A DNA stretch of 49,371 nucleotides from Microcaldota archaeon (GCA_026414265.1 JAOAJI010000006.1:1-49371); one strand, 5' to 3'; counted from the stretch's first letter, positions 28,405 through 37,821 are shown. The notes: generated by a model not told the origin, from the letters alone. A program made the numbers and translations.

Positions 28405-30252
28405 TCATGATTGTAGTTCTTTTAAGTCATTCAGCTCTATTCTCTTTCCGTACTGCTTCATAAGTTTTGATACATCGTTATTGAATTCTAACAATAATGA
28501 CTTAAGACGATTTTTATCTGTTATTCTACCATAAACCTCAAATACCTTTTCTGTGGAATTTGTTAGGATAAAAAGTTCTGAAGCCTCTTGCATAGCACTC
28601 CTGGTAAGCAAATTAGAATTAACAAGTTTCATGATCTCAGAAGTTAAGTCATAACATTTAGTCATATCAATTTTGTATTTGGATTGTATCATAGGTAATA
28701 CATTTAACAAATACCTTGCTAAAACCTTTTTTTGCTCTTTTGAATGACAAAGGGTAGCAGATAAATCAAGATAAATTTCCAAATACCTGCTTCTGATTAG
28801 CCTGTTTGCTGTTGCTTTGTCTTCCAAATCCTGTTCCAGTATATTAACAAATTCTTGTAAATTATAGGCCCTTGTACCTTTCAACAACTCGTCTAAAAAC
28901 TCATCAGTGAGATAAATCACAGGCACGTCTGTTTCTGGGTACATACGCTGTTCCCCAGGTAAAGGGCGCATGTATTCAGAATAAAGGTCCTTGTTTACTC
29001 TCCTAGTTTCTGGCAATAAATAATTCTTATTTAGTCTGTGAATAATTCTGGAAAAACTTTCATTAGCTGACTTTTCATTTGAGATAATCATTATGAACGA
29101 ATCATTTTCAGATAAGTTCAAGAAACTATAAAGCTTGGCTCTGTCAAGCCCGTATTTTGAAAGATCTTCATCTGAATGAATTATACCTTTTACCTCACTC
29201 GATTTCGCATAATGACTTAGTTCTGTGCCGAATCTGTAATTAGGCAATAGTTCATAAGAGAATTTGCCTTTTGAATCTTTGATGATTAAAACGTAAGCAC
29301 GTTTATCACTTTCTAACGCTTTGATAATCCATTCCTTTAATTTAGGATGCTCCTCCTTCAAATGGTCAGTAATATCTAATACTTTTTGTTCTACGTTAAA
29401 CCTAGACTCGCTCAAGAACTTCTTTAAGTTTTCTTGACGCGTGACCTCTAGCTCAACTATTTTTGGAATAGAATCCAAATCCTGTACACCTTTGAGCTCA
29501 CATCTAGGGCTACCAGGTATCGAAATGTTCAAATCTTGACGAATCGTACCTATACCTCTTTCAGCTATTCCTAGCACTCTCAATGTCAATCCTATGACCT
29601 CTGCAATTTCCTTTACATGCTCGAAATCTTTGGCTTCTGGTGCAGTAGCTATCTCTAACAGAGGGATGCCCAAACGTGATAAAGAGTAGTTTTTGGTACT
29701 GTTTATATTACCAACATCCTCTTGGCCTAAAATACCACAACTTTCTTCTTCCAAACATAAAGTCTGTATTTTGACTCTGCCCTTAGAAGTGTCAATGTAT
29801 CCGTCAAAACCAACTAATATCGTCCTTTGGAAACCTGATGTGTTACTACCATCTAAAACAGTTTTACGCATGACAAAAAGTGTATCAAAGATTTTACAGT
29901 TGAACGCTTTTGCAGCTATTAATGCAAATCTTAAAGCCTCTTTGTTAACTTCCAAAGGTGGCTCTTCGTCCAACTCTACTAAGCATGAATTCGAAGATAG
30001 ATAATACTTGTATTCCATGTTCCTTTCTATCTCTAATTTAGCAGCTGCGTCTATTTCACCGAGCTCGCTTCTTACAATGTGCATCTGCCTGTGATAATAA
30101 TCATGTAAATCAACACCTGAACTACTACAATTACAAAAAAGTTTGTGCGTCTTCAACCTCTGGTGAATTTCTATACCGCACATAAACCTTTGATTATGAT
30201 CTTTTTCCATAGGATCAACTTGTATATTAATGACAATTTTACGTACTGACAA
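28405..30252 (-). CDS. gatE: Glutamyl-tRNA(Gln) amidotransferase subunit E (likely start about 30210)
   Basis: RFMCGIEIHQRLKTHKLFCNCSS; MRKTVLDGSNTSGFQRTILVG; LPGEQRMYPETDVPVI. Confidence 0.96.
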   Translation of the reverse strand: MSVRKIVINIQVDPMEKDHNQRFMCGIEIHQRLKTHKLFCNCSSSGVDLHDYYHRQMHIVRSELGEIDAAAKLEIERNMEYKYYLSSNSCLVELDEEPPLEVNKEALRFALIAAKAFNCKIFDTLFVMRKTVLDGSNTSGFQRTILVGFDGYIDTSKGRVKIQTLCLEEESCGILGQEDVGNINSTKNYSLSRLGIPLLEIATAPEAKDFEHVKEIAEVIGLTLRVLGIAERGIGTIRQDLNISIPGSPRCELKGVQDLDSIPKIVELEVTRQENLKKFLSESRFNVEQKVLDITDHLKEEHPKLKEWIIKALESDKRAYVLIIKDSKGKFSYELLPNYRFGTELSHYAKSSEVKGIIHSDEDLSKYGLDRAKLYSFLNLSENDSFIMIISNEKSANESFSRIIHRLNKNYLLPETRRVNKDLYSEYMRPLPGEQRMYPETDVPVIYLTDEFLDELLKGTRAYNLQEFVNILEQDLEDKATANRLIRSRYLEIYLDLSATLCHSKEQKKVLARYLLNVLPMIQSKYKIDMTKCYDLTSEIMKLVNSNLLTRSAMQEASELFILTNSTEKVFEVYGRITDKNRLKSLLLEFNNDVSKLMKQYGKRIELNDLKELQS

Positions 30253-30258
30253 AATAAC

Positions 30259-31995
30259 TTAGTGCAAAAAGTCATTTATTGTTGTCTGTTTCTTCTTAGA
30301 ATGGTGATCATAGGTATCTTTATGCTTCTCTGTATCAATGGAAGTCAATTCATTGGACATGGTTGAGTCATTTGCTTTAGTTATATCTGTATTAGTTGTT
30401 GGAACATGTGAGTTAGTATTCGTAGAGGTATTTTGTTCAATTTTTTCTTTTAAATGCAGATCAGATTGCTCGTTTTTTAGACTGTAATCTTTTTGTAAAT
30501 TTTTTATTAGAGAGCTCATCTTTTTTTCTTTTCTGAACGAAGACCAAAAATAGTATTCGTCTCTCGTTCCTTTAGCGATTAAAATATATATTTCTCCTAT
30601 TTTTGCTCTTCCAGCCCTTCCCTTACGCTGAATCGAACGAATTTCAGAAGGTACAGGCTCATAAAATATTACAACGTCAACAGAAGGTATGTCTAACCCT
30701 TCTTCGCCTATTGAAGTAGAAACCAAAACATCAAAAGCGTTGTTTCTAAACCTTTCTATGACTTCCTTCTGTTTCTTTTGTGAAAAGCCTTTGCCTTTAC
30801 CCAAAAACAACTCGGCTTTTATCGAATTCGAGTTCAGATATTCTGAGATCTTTTCTACTTGAACCCTGTACTGGGCAAAAACTATCACTTTCTTGCCAGA
30901 TAAGTTTTTCAAGATTTGTAAAAGAAAGTTCAATTTTGGATGCTCCTTATTTTCAACCAATTTGATTGCTCTTTTTATATCCTGGTTATTGAGCAATTTC
31001 ATAACTGCTCTGGTTTTCTTTCTGGTTGATAAAGAATTATAGTAGTTTATTAAAGAATACACGCCTTGGGTCTCCAAAAGTTCTTGCATGTGTATGATAT
31101 TAAATAACATCGTGTAGGTAGTTATTGCAGTATATTTGACATTAGAAGACATGTTGAGTATCTTTTGTCTTAATTCCTTGAGCCCTTTTTTAGACTTATA
31201 ATTCCCTATAATCCCGTAATTTTTTAGTTGCTCTGCCATGGTGTTTCCTAATTTTTTGAGTATGCTTATTGCTTCTAAGTATTCCTTATCCAGTTCTACC
31301 GCCAACCATTTAATCGTCTTTTTTTGAACGTATCTGCTGACATCAGGGTCATCATAACTCCTTATCTCTATGTTTTTTATGCCCAATACATTCAAAATTT
31401 CTTGGATTCGCTCTGGTTTACTACCTGGAGATGCTGTTAATGCAAGGATTAAACAATTTTTCGAATTAGCTATATTCGCTATTCGCGTATACGAATACTT
31501 GCCTATAGCCCTGTGGGCTTCATCAAAAACTACTAACGAATAAGGAAACTTAATACTATCTGGGTTTTTTAATAAATCACTTACAACAGTCTGCGGAGTC
31601 GAAATCACTATTCTTTTATCCCATAAAGAAGCGCGCTTTGATTTTTTTAGAGTACCTGTTAAAGCAACTATTTCATTTTCTTTTTCTAACTCAGGAAAGT
31701 AATCAGAAATTGTTGTTTTGTGCTGCTCAACAAGTGCTTTTGTTGGTGCAAGAAACAAAACCTTAACATCTTTGGATTTAGACAATAAATCTTTCATCAC
31801 AAGAAGAGCTATTAAGGTTTTACCTAATCCTGTTGGTAATACAACTAAGGTAGAACCTTTTCTTAAAACAGAATTTGCAATCGATAATTGATACAAGCGA
31901 GGTATGTACTTACTTTGAGCAGCAGAACTTTTAGTAATTAATAACTCGTAATTATCAGAAGCTCGTCGATCAGCTACTGTATTATTTTTATCCAC
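30259..31995 (-). CDS. hef: Hef/FANCM-type superfamily 2 helicase, lacking a C-terminal XPF nuclease domain; C-terminal PIP-box-like QTTINDFL
   Basis: PRLYQLSIANSVLRKGSTLVVLPTGLGKTLIALLVM; DEAH box; GEEGLDIPSVDVVIFYEPVPSEIRSIQRKGRAGR; C-term KKKQTTINDFLH. Confidence 0.9.
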   Translation of the reverse strand: MDKNNTVADRRASDNYELLITKSSAAQSKYIPRLYQLSIANSVLRKGSTLVVLPTGLGKTLIALLVMKDLLSKSKDVKVLFLAPTKALVEQHKTTISDYFPELEKENEIVALTGTLKKSKRASLWDKRIVISTPQTVVSDLLKNPDSIKFPYSLVVFDEAHRAIGKYSYTRIANIANSKNCLILALTASPGSKPERIQEILNVLGIKNIEIRSYDDPDVSRYVQKKTIKWLAVELDKEYLEAISILKKLGNTMAEQLKNYGIIGNYKSKKGLKELRQKILNMSSNVKYTAITTYTMLFNIIHMQELLETQGVYSLINYYNSLSTRKKTRAVMKLLNNQDIKRAIKLVENKEHPKLNFLLQILKNLSGKKVIVFAQYRVQVEKISEYLNSNSIKAELFLGKGKGFSQKKQKEVIERFRNNAFDVLVSTSIGEEGLDIPSVDVVIFYEPVPSEIRSIQRKGRAGRAKIGEIYILIAKGTRDEYYFWSSFRKEKKMSSLIKNLQKDYSLKNEQSDLHLKEKIEQNTSTNTNSHVPTTNTDITKANDSTMSNELTSIDTEKHKDTYDHHSKKKQTTINDFLH

Positions 31996-32041
31996 ATCAA
32001 GTAATTAAATACAAGTAATTTAATTTTTTATGTAGACATTT

Positions 32042-32064
32042 TTTCCAGTAGAAATAAAAATAAG
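32042..32064 (+). promoter_or_regulatory. Candidate ORB/mini-ORB-like sequence (tttccagtagaaataaaaataag)
   Basis: Close by eye to archaeal ORB core TTCCAGTGGAAAC; lies upstream of histone-fold gene and about 0.5 kb from cdc6; single copy, lacks G-rich tail. Confidence 0.35.
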
Positions 32065-32073
32065 TGATTTTAG

Positions 32074-32508
32074 TTGATTTCCATTTCTAGCGTACAGAAA
32101 TACTGCAAGCATAAGTCTAACATGAAGCTTTCTCAGAAGGCATTAGTATTACTAAGAACAAAAGTAATTGACATAATTAAAAAAATTACAAGAGATTCTA
32201 CTAAAATTTGTAGACAAACAAATAGAAATACTATAAAAATAGAAGACGTATTATTCTTTCACAAGTGTGACTTTAATACATCACAAAAGCAAGCATTTCA
32301 CTCACACTCAATAAAATGCGAAATCAAAAAAATTACAAAAGACAAATTCAGAATAGGAAAAAATGTCACAAAAATAATAAGTTTAATAATTCAAGAAAAA
32401 CTTTCTCAAATCCTTGATATAGCTTCAAAAATAACTAAACACAAAAAAAGAAAAATTATTCAAAAAGAAGATATAGAGTTTGCAATAAAAACACTCAACA
32501 TAGATTGA
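32074..32508 (+). CDS. Histone-like protein with two tandem histone folds (TTG start)
   Basis: QTNRNTIKIEDV and HKKRKIIQKEDIEFAIKTL each match the archaeal histone alpha2-L2-alpha3 signature (GRKTIKAEDIELA). Confidence 0.78.
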   Translation: MISISSVQKYCKHKSNMKLSQKALVLLRTKVIDIIKKITRDSTKICRQTNRNTIKIEDVLFFHKCDFNTSQKQAFHSHSIKCEIKKITKDKFRIGKNVTKIISLIIQEKLSQILDIASKITKHKKRKIIQKEDIEFAIKTLNID

Positions 32509-32598
32509 AAAGCACTTCTAAACATCTTTACTTATTACTCCATAAATATATCAACTCTAATGAGTTTTTGAAATCGGTTAAAAACCTAACTTAACATA

Positions 32599-33798
32599 TT
32601 GGTTTATGATTCTATGCCCATGCCATCATTCGAAGAAATTTTGAGTAAAGAACGACTCATCATAAACTCAGATGTACTATCTCCTCATTACCTACCTGAA
32701 AAGCTTCTACATAGGGACAAAGAAATAGAGTTTATAATGAAAGTCACAGCACCAGCTATAAAGAACCAGGCAATAAACAATCTCTTTATTTATGGAAAAA
32801 CAGGAACAGGGAAAACAGCGTGCATAAGATATGTTATGAAGGAATTTGAAAAATACAAGAACAATTCAATAATGACTTATGTCAACTGCAAAATTTACAA
32901 TTCGAGATACAAAGTAATGCAGAAAGCACTCAAAGAAATTTTCCCTGAACTTGAGAAGCTTGGCTTCGGGATCCAGTTCATATACGAGAAATTATTAGAA
33001 TTGCTAAATTCAGGCAAATCTATGATCATGGTATTGGATGAAATTGACATGGTAACTGATTTAGACGACTTGGTTTATACAATAACAAGAGCAAATGACG
33101 AATCTAAATCAGGCCATGCTAACATAATAGGCATTTCAAACAAACTATCTTTTAAAGAAAGACTGGACCAAAGAACAAAAAGTAGTCTATGTGAAGTCGA
33201 AACTGTTTTTTATTCGTATAACGCACAACAGCTAAAAGATATAATAAAACAAAGAGTCGAGATAGGCTTCAAACCTAATGTTGTAGAAGAATCTGCGATT
33301 AATCTTGCTGCAGCAATAACAGCTAACGACAATGGAGATGCAAGATACGCACTAACTCTTATATTAAGAGCAGGGCAAATAGCAGAACAAAAAGGACTTA
33401 CTTATGTTTCTGATAAAGAAGTAGAAGAGGCCAGAAGGTTCGTAGATAACGAAATCATAGGAGAAGTAGTTAAATCGTTGCCTGAACACCAAAAAATCGT
33501 ATTACTTGCTGTTGCGCAACTTACTATAGAAAAATCTAAACAACAAAGACTAACAAACTACGAAGATAACTGCTTTCTTTCAGGAGAAGTCTATGAAAAA
33601 TACTGCAAACTATGTAAAAGTATGAACAAACAGATAAGAAGTGCCAGATGGTACAGAGAATACTTACACGATCTAGAAATGCTAGGACTGATCACAATTA
33701 CAGAGACAGGCAAAGGCATGAGAGGACACAGCAGATTAATCAGAATAGGCTACATACCTGAAAGAATAATCGAGATGATAACATGGACAATGAAATGA
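32599..33798 (+). CDS. cdc6: Orc1/Cdc6 family replication initiator (TTG 32599 or ATG 32614/32620)
   Basis: HRDKEIEFIMK; NLFIYGKTGTGKTACIRYVM; MVLDEIDMV; C-terminal winged-helix-like region. Confidence 0.94.
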   Translation: MVYDSMPMPSFEEILSKERLIINSDVLSPHYLPEKLLHRDKEIEFIMKVTAPAIKNQAINNLFIYGKTGTGKTACIRYVMKEFEKYKNNSIMTYVNCKIYNSRYKVMQKALKEIFPELEKLGFGIQFIYEKLLELLNSGKSMIMVLDEIDMVTDLDDLVYTITRANDESKSGHANIIGISNKLSFKERLDQRTKSSLCEVETVFYSYNAQQLKDIIKQRVEIGFKPNVVEESAINLAAAITANDNGDARYALTLILRAGQIAEQKGLTYVSDKEVEEARRFVDNEIIGEVVKSLPEHQKIVLLAVAQLTIEKSKQQRLTNYEDNCFLSGEVYEKYCKLCKSMNKQIRSARWYREYLHDLEMLGLITITETGKGMRGHSRLIRIGYIPERIIEMITWTMK

Positions 33799-34367
33799 AT
33801 ATTAATGAACCGCATCACACAAAATTAAACGTAAAACTAATTGAAGATTTGGTTCATTACTTTCACGAAATCAATGTTTTAAAATTCAGAAAAAGAAAAG
33901 GCTGGGAAGAAATAAACATACTTGGAGATGCGTGTGAAACAATTTCTGCTCATTGCTTCAGAACTGCTATAATAGCCTATCATCTTGCATTGGTTAAAGG
34001 GATAGAAAAAGATGAAGCAGCTAAAATAGCCTTTTTTGCAATGATGCACGACATGGACGAAGTAAAGTTAAATGACATAACTCCAAGACAAAGTCAATAC
34101 ATTAAAGCAGATAAAAGAAAGGCTATCAAAGACGCACTTATGAACGATGAATTCATTCTTGAAGGGATAAAAAAATATTCAGACATAATTAAAGATGCTG
34201 ATTCGTTAGATATGCTACTACAAGCCAAAGAATACATGGACATAGGGAATAGATATGCATATGATTGGATACTAACGGCTAAAAAAAACCTAAAGTTAAA
34301 AGAATCAATTGTTATAGCAGAATTAGCAGAAAGTATTGACTCAAAAAAATGGGTTGTAAAAAAGTGA
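33783..34367 (+). CDS. HD-domain phosphohydrolase (5'-deoxynucleotidase YfbR-like)
   Basis: ISAHCFRTAIIAYHLALVKGIEKDEAAKIAFFAMMHDMDEVKLND. Confidence 0.88.
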   Translation: MDNEMNINEPHHTKLNVKLIEDLVHYFHEINVLKFRKRKGWEEINILGDACETISAHCFRTAIIAYHLALVKGIEKDEAAKIAFFAMMHDMDEVKLNDITPRQSQYIKADKRKAIKDALMNDEFILEGIKKYSDIIKDADSLDMLLQAKEYMDIGNRYAYDWILTAKKNLKLKESIVIAELAESIDSKKWVVKK

Positions 34368-34371
34368 ATTT

Positions 34372-35124
34372 ATGACGAAAAAAAATTTGGCTTTCATATT
34401 TCTACAAACTACAATTTTATTGATGCTATATACTATTTCAGGGTGTATGATAACAAAATCCACCAACTCACAAGTAGATTGTCAAGCAGCTTACAATGAG
34501 TATCAAACTTTGGTTTCAAATTACATTAATTATGATAGTTTACCTAAGTCAATGCCTAAAAACGAACTTCTTGTTGAACTGGTAAAAGCAGAAAATGCAG
34601 TTACAAACTGTTTACTAAAGGCAGCCAAAGCTCAAGCTGAAACAATTAGAAATAGTGGGTACGACCCATCTATGCCAGTTGACCAGAGAATAGACAAAGT
34701 CAGAAGCGCTCTTACTCCATGTTCAACAATTTTGCTAATAGCCACTCAGAGTTCGTCAAAAATAGATAGAGCAGAAGCTACGAAAAGGTTTGCACAGACA
34801 TCGCTATGTGTAACTGACGTTGCAGTAATCCTAAGAGACGATCTTGTCTGCAACGAAGCTAAAGCCCTTAAGTTCTTTGAAAATCATCAGCTACCAATGG
34901 AATGGATCGGCGGTGTACTAGGACATATTTTAAAAAATGATAATGATCCTCAGTTCTTCACTTCTGCAAGCAAAAATTTCGAAAAAGATTTTGGAGAGAA
35001 TCATTACAAAATTTGCTTGAAAGAAGTGCAAAGAACAAACCCAAATAATCAAAACATTCAATGTTATACAGGATTAATTATTCTTATTCTACCATTGCTT
35101 GCTATTCTAAAAAACAAATTATAA
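34372..35124 (+). CDS. Putative lipoprotein with C-terminal hydrophobic tail
   Basis: Signal peptide with lipobox-like ISGC; C-term YTGLIILILPLLAILKNKL. Confidence 0.75.
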   Translation: MTKKNLAFIFLQTTILLMLYTISGCMITKSTNSQVDCQAAYNEYQTLVSNYINYDSLPKSMPKNELLVELVKAENAVTNCLLKAAKAQAETIRNSGYDPSMPVDQRIDKVRSALTPCSTILLIATQSSSKIDRAEATKRFAQTSLCVTDVAVILRDDLVCNEAKALKFFENHQLPMEWIGGVLGHILKNDNDPQFFTSASKNFEKDFGENHYKICLKEVQRTNPNNQNIQCYTGLIILILPLLAILKNKL

Positions 35125-35148
35125 TATAAAAAGAAAAATAAACATGAC

Positions 35149-35451
35149 TTAGTTGTCAAGAATCTCTAGGGCTTTCCTTAAGCTCATACCTTCAACTATG
35201 CCCAGATCCTCTGCCCAACTTGTTACATGCCTTATTCTTGTTCTGGCTAACTCCTGTGGGCTTTTTACTCCTGGAATGACACATGCTATGTCTCCTACTT
35301 TCTCTGCAACTTTCTGGTCCAAGTAGCTACAAGCTATATAGCCTCTCTTAGCCTTTATTACACAAAAAGGCATGTTGCCTATCTCTATCCAAATCATTTT
35401 GTATGCTTTCCCATTTAACTTTAACCAATTCTCTTTTACGTCGCCCACCAT
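35149..35451 (-). CDS. DUF1805-like protein
   Basis: MPFCVIKAKRGYIACSYLDQKVAEKVGDIACVIPGVKSPQELARTRI. Confidence 0.75.
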   Translation of the reverse strand: MVGDVKENWLKLNGKAYKMIWIEIGNMPFCVIKAKRGYIACSYLDQKVAEKVGDIACVIPGVKSPQELARTRIRHVTSWAEDLGIVEGMSLRKALEILDN

Positions 35452-35597
35452 CTACCACCTTTGTTTGTTAACAGGAAACTGATTGCCTTGCCTTTATTAT
35501 TAACTTTTTTAATCATTACCACCCAGGTCTAATTTTTATTATTTATCTACCTCGAATCATCATCCATTGAATGAACATATATACGTCTTTGATAAAT

Positions 35598-35846
35598 TTA
35601 AACTTTTTCTTCTCTTTGCTTCATCAATTTGCTTTTTTTCTTTTCAAATATCCTCATTGCCTTAGCACATGATATACAATAATAAGCTTCAATGAAATGA
35701 AATGATTTAATATCGTCTTTTGAATTTAGATCTGTCGAGTATGTTACCCTTCTGTCGTATCTAACAGACTTGTCTCTCGGAACTCGGCGACCACAAGCAG
35801 CACAAATCATTAGTTTTTCTTTACCACGTCTTTTCTTTTTGGCCAT
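35598..35846 (-). CDS. rps26e: 30S ribosomal protein S26e-like
   Basis: MICAACGRRVPRDKSVRYDRR...YYCISCAKAMRIFEKKK; CxxC...CxxC and VPxDK motif. Confidence 0.72.
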   Translation of the reverse strand: MAKKKRRGKEKLMICAACGRRVPRDKSVRYDRRVTYSTDLNSKDDIKSFHFIEAYYCISCAKAMRIFEKKKSKLMKQREEKV

Positions 35847-35864
35847 TAAAATAACACCTTCATA

Positions 35865-36674
35865 CTAATTTTTCTTCTCAAAAAATTTAATATCAACAAA
35901 ATCTGTCGAATATAAATTTATGCCGATGTGTTTATATACGTTATTCAGAAATACAGAATCTTTGAAAAATGAAGTTTTCCCGTCAATAAATGGATTAAAT
36001 GAAGGTAATATGTATATTTTATGACTGAAAATTGCCCTATCTTTCAAATATTGCTCTATTTTATCCCTATGTTTAACGTATCGCTTTAGTAGAAATTCTT
36101 TATCAAATTTTACGTTATCGCATACAACAAAACATTTTTTTGTTATGTTAGAAAATCTTAATGCAGGATGTAAATGGCCCATGAAAATTTTGTCGGCAAA
36201 TATAAACTCTACTTTTGGATAAGAATTCCCGTGAAAAAAATAAGCTGATTTCTCGGAAGAATACTTTAAGGAAAAACCAGACGAAGAAAAAAATTCAAGA
36301 TTCATTTTATTTTTGAAAACCTTTTGTATTCGATGTAAATTTCCATCATGATTGCCTTTTATTATGAAAACTTTTGAATCTTTATCAAGCACTGAAGATA
36401 AATCATCAAAAAATGAAAATATCTCATCATCTATGACGTTAATTGAATGCTTAACGTCGCCAAGTATTACTATACCTTCAATCAACAATTTCTTCTTTTC
36501 CAAATATCTTATACACTTAGTGAGTTTTTCAAGAATAACTTCTGAAACTATTTTATGTCTCAGACCCAACTCTTCCCCTATACCTAAATGTAGATCAGTT
36601 AAAATAAGCAGTCTTTGGAAATATATTGAATCATAATCGAACAATAGCAAAACGTCTTTTTCGCCTTTCTCCAT
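35865..36674 (-). CDS. Calcineurin-like metallophosphoesterase (archaeal SbcD-related type)
   Basis: LLILTDLHLGIGEELG; VILGDVKHSI; VFIIKGNHDGN; IFMGHLHPAL. Confidence 0.88.
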   Translation of the reverse strand: MEKGEKDVLLLFDYDSIYFQRLLILTDLHLGIGEELGLRHKIVSEVILEKLTKCIRYLEKKKLLIEGIVILGDVKHSINVIDDEIFSFFDDLSSVLDKDSKVFIIKGNHDGNLHRIQKVFKNKMNLEFFSSSGFSLKYSSEKSAYFFHGNSYPKVEFIFADKIFMGHLHPALRFSNITKKCFVVCDNVKFDKEFLLKRYVKHRDKIEQYLKDRAIFSHKIYILPSFNPFIDGKTSFFKDSVFLNNVYKHIGINLYSTDFVDIKFFEKKN

Positions 36675-36693
36675 AAGTAAAACTTTTTAGCCA

Positions 36694-36765
36694 TGGACTT
36701 GGAGGGATTCGAACCCTCGGCCTCCTGCTTGCAAAGCAGGCGCGCTACCACTGCGCCACAAGCCC
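36694..36765 (-). tRNA. tRNA-Ala(UGC)
   Basis: Reverse complement GGGCTTG...CCTGC-TTTGCAA-GCAGG...GAGGG-TTCGAAT-CCCTC-CAAGTCC-A; includes the G3:U70 alanine identity pair; no encoded CCA. Confidence 0.96.
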
Positions 36766-36795
36766 TGAGAAAAAGATTATTCAAAGGATAAACTT

Positions 36796-37485
36796 TTATG
36801 AACTCTTCCTTTCAAATCTGTAAGTCTCATTAACAACTAGCTCTTCTACATCATCAAAGTGTCTTTTTATGACGTCAATCAAAGTGTATTTCTTTCTAAA
36901 GTATGCTTCTTCTAGAGATGCTGTTTTAAAAAGCAATGATAGCTTTTTTGCTTTTTCATCATAACTATAAGTAACATCTGACATCTCAAAATCGTCTATC
37001 AAAGCCTTCAATTTCTCATCTACTGTCTTATAAACATCCAATACCTTAACCTTGTATTTGAGCTCCATTCCTGCCAAAGGATGATTAAAATCTATTACTA
37101 CTCTACCACCAGAAACTGCTCTCACAACACCTAAAGAACCGTTTAAATCTACAGCCATTCCGACAGCAGGTTTGTAACCTCTTTTCTCGAACTCTGAAAC
37201 AGGCATTGTTCTAGTTAGTTCATTGTATCTCATTCCAAAAGCTTCTTCAGGCTTTACAACAAATTCTTTTTCGACATTCAGTTCCATCGAAGGAAGCTCT
37301 TTTTCTAAACCTTTTATCATATCGCCCTTTTCGTAAAAGACTAATCTTGGTTTGTACCTTTGCCTTTCATCGTAAATATTGCTATCCTTTGCAACCTTTT
37401 CATCTGTTGTTTCGAAAACTTGGTCGTTTGCACTTATTCTTCCAGTAAACTCAAGCCTTACCAAATCTCCTTTTTTCAACTCCAT
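36796..37485 (-). CDS. FKBP-type peptidyl-prolyl isomerase (SlyD-like); start moved to internal MELKKGD
   Basis: KKGDLVRLEFTGRISANDQVFETTDE; KPEEAFGMRYNELTRTMP; VVIDFNHPLAGMELKYKVKVLDV. Confidence 0.93.
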   Translation of the reverse strand: MELKKGDLVRLEFTGRISANDQVFETTDEKVAKDSNIYDERQRYKPRLVFYEKGDMIKGLEKELPSMELNVEKEFVVKPEEAFGMRYNELTRTMPVSEFEKRGYKPAVGMAVDLNGSLGVVRAVSGGRVVIDFNHPLAGMELKYKVKVLDVYKTVDEKLKALIDDFEMSDVTYSYDEKAKKLSLLFKTASLEEAYFRKKYTLIDVIKRHFDDVEELVVNETYRFERKSS

Positions 37486-37548
37486 AGAATAACCTCTTTC
37501 GTACCTATTGCTAGCTGATCTGCATAGCTTTAACACTAACTTAATATA

Positions 37549-37562
37549 TGCTTAATTAAGCA
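37549..37562. repeat. Perfect 14-bp palindrome tgcttaattaagca
   Basis: Reads identically on both strands; abuts a TATA-like gcatatattaa (minus strand) upstream of the FKBP gene. Confidence 0.8.
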
Positions 37563-37628
37563 GTTTTATAAAATTATGTATGTCTTTTAGCCAAAGTTGT
37601 TCTGAGTTAATCTATTTTTTGCGTGTTC

Positions 37629-37684
37629 ATAAATCAACTTTTTTCCAACTTTTTTAAAAAAGCCTAATCTATGTGTTGATTTAT
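37629..37684. repeat. Nested dyad: outer arms ATAAATCAAC (37629-37638) / GTTGATTTAT (37675-37684), inner T6A6 (37650-37661) on nearly the same centre
   Basis: Direct reading; noncoding region between FKBP gene and pyrophosphatase gene. Confidence 0.7.
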
Positions 37685-37821
37685 AAAATATTACTTGTGA
37701 GTAAGAAATAATTTTTTAATGGTAAAACCAACCTCATTTTCCTACACCTTTCTTTAGCAACACATGATAATTTTAAAAAAATTCCACATCAACTATTTTT
37801 TGTTTTAATCAGGGTGTATGT

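Noticed and set aside
36599-36784. 61-aa minus ORF MNNLFLRACGAVVARLLCKQEAEGSNPSKS...
   Set aside because: Runs through tRNA-Ala; the peptide is the familiar false translation of a tRNA gene.
37700-37821. Possible fluoride riboswitch upstream of the pyrophosphatase gene
   Set aside because: No match to the conserved GGnGAUGGnGUUCC / UGAUGRCUCCU elements on inspection.
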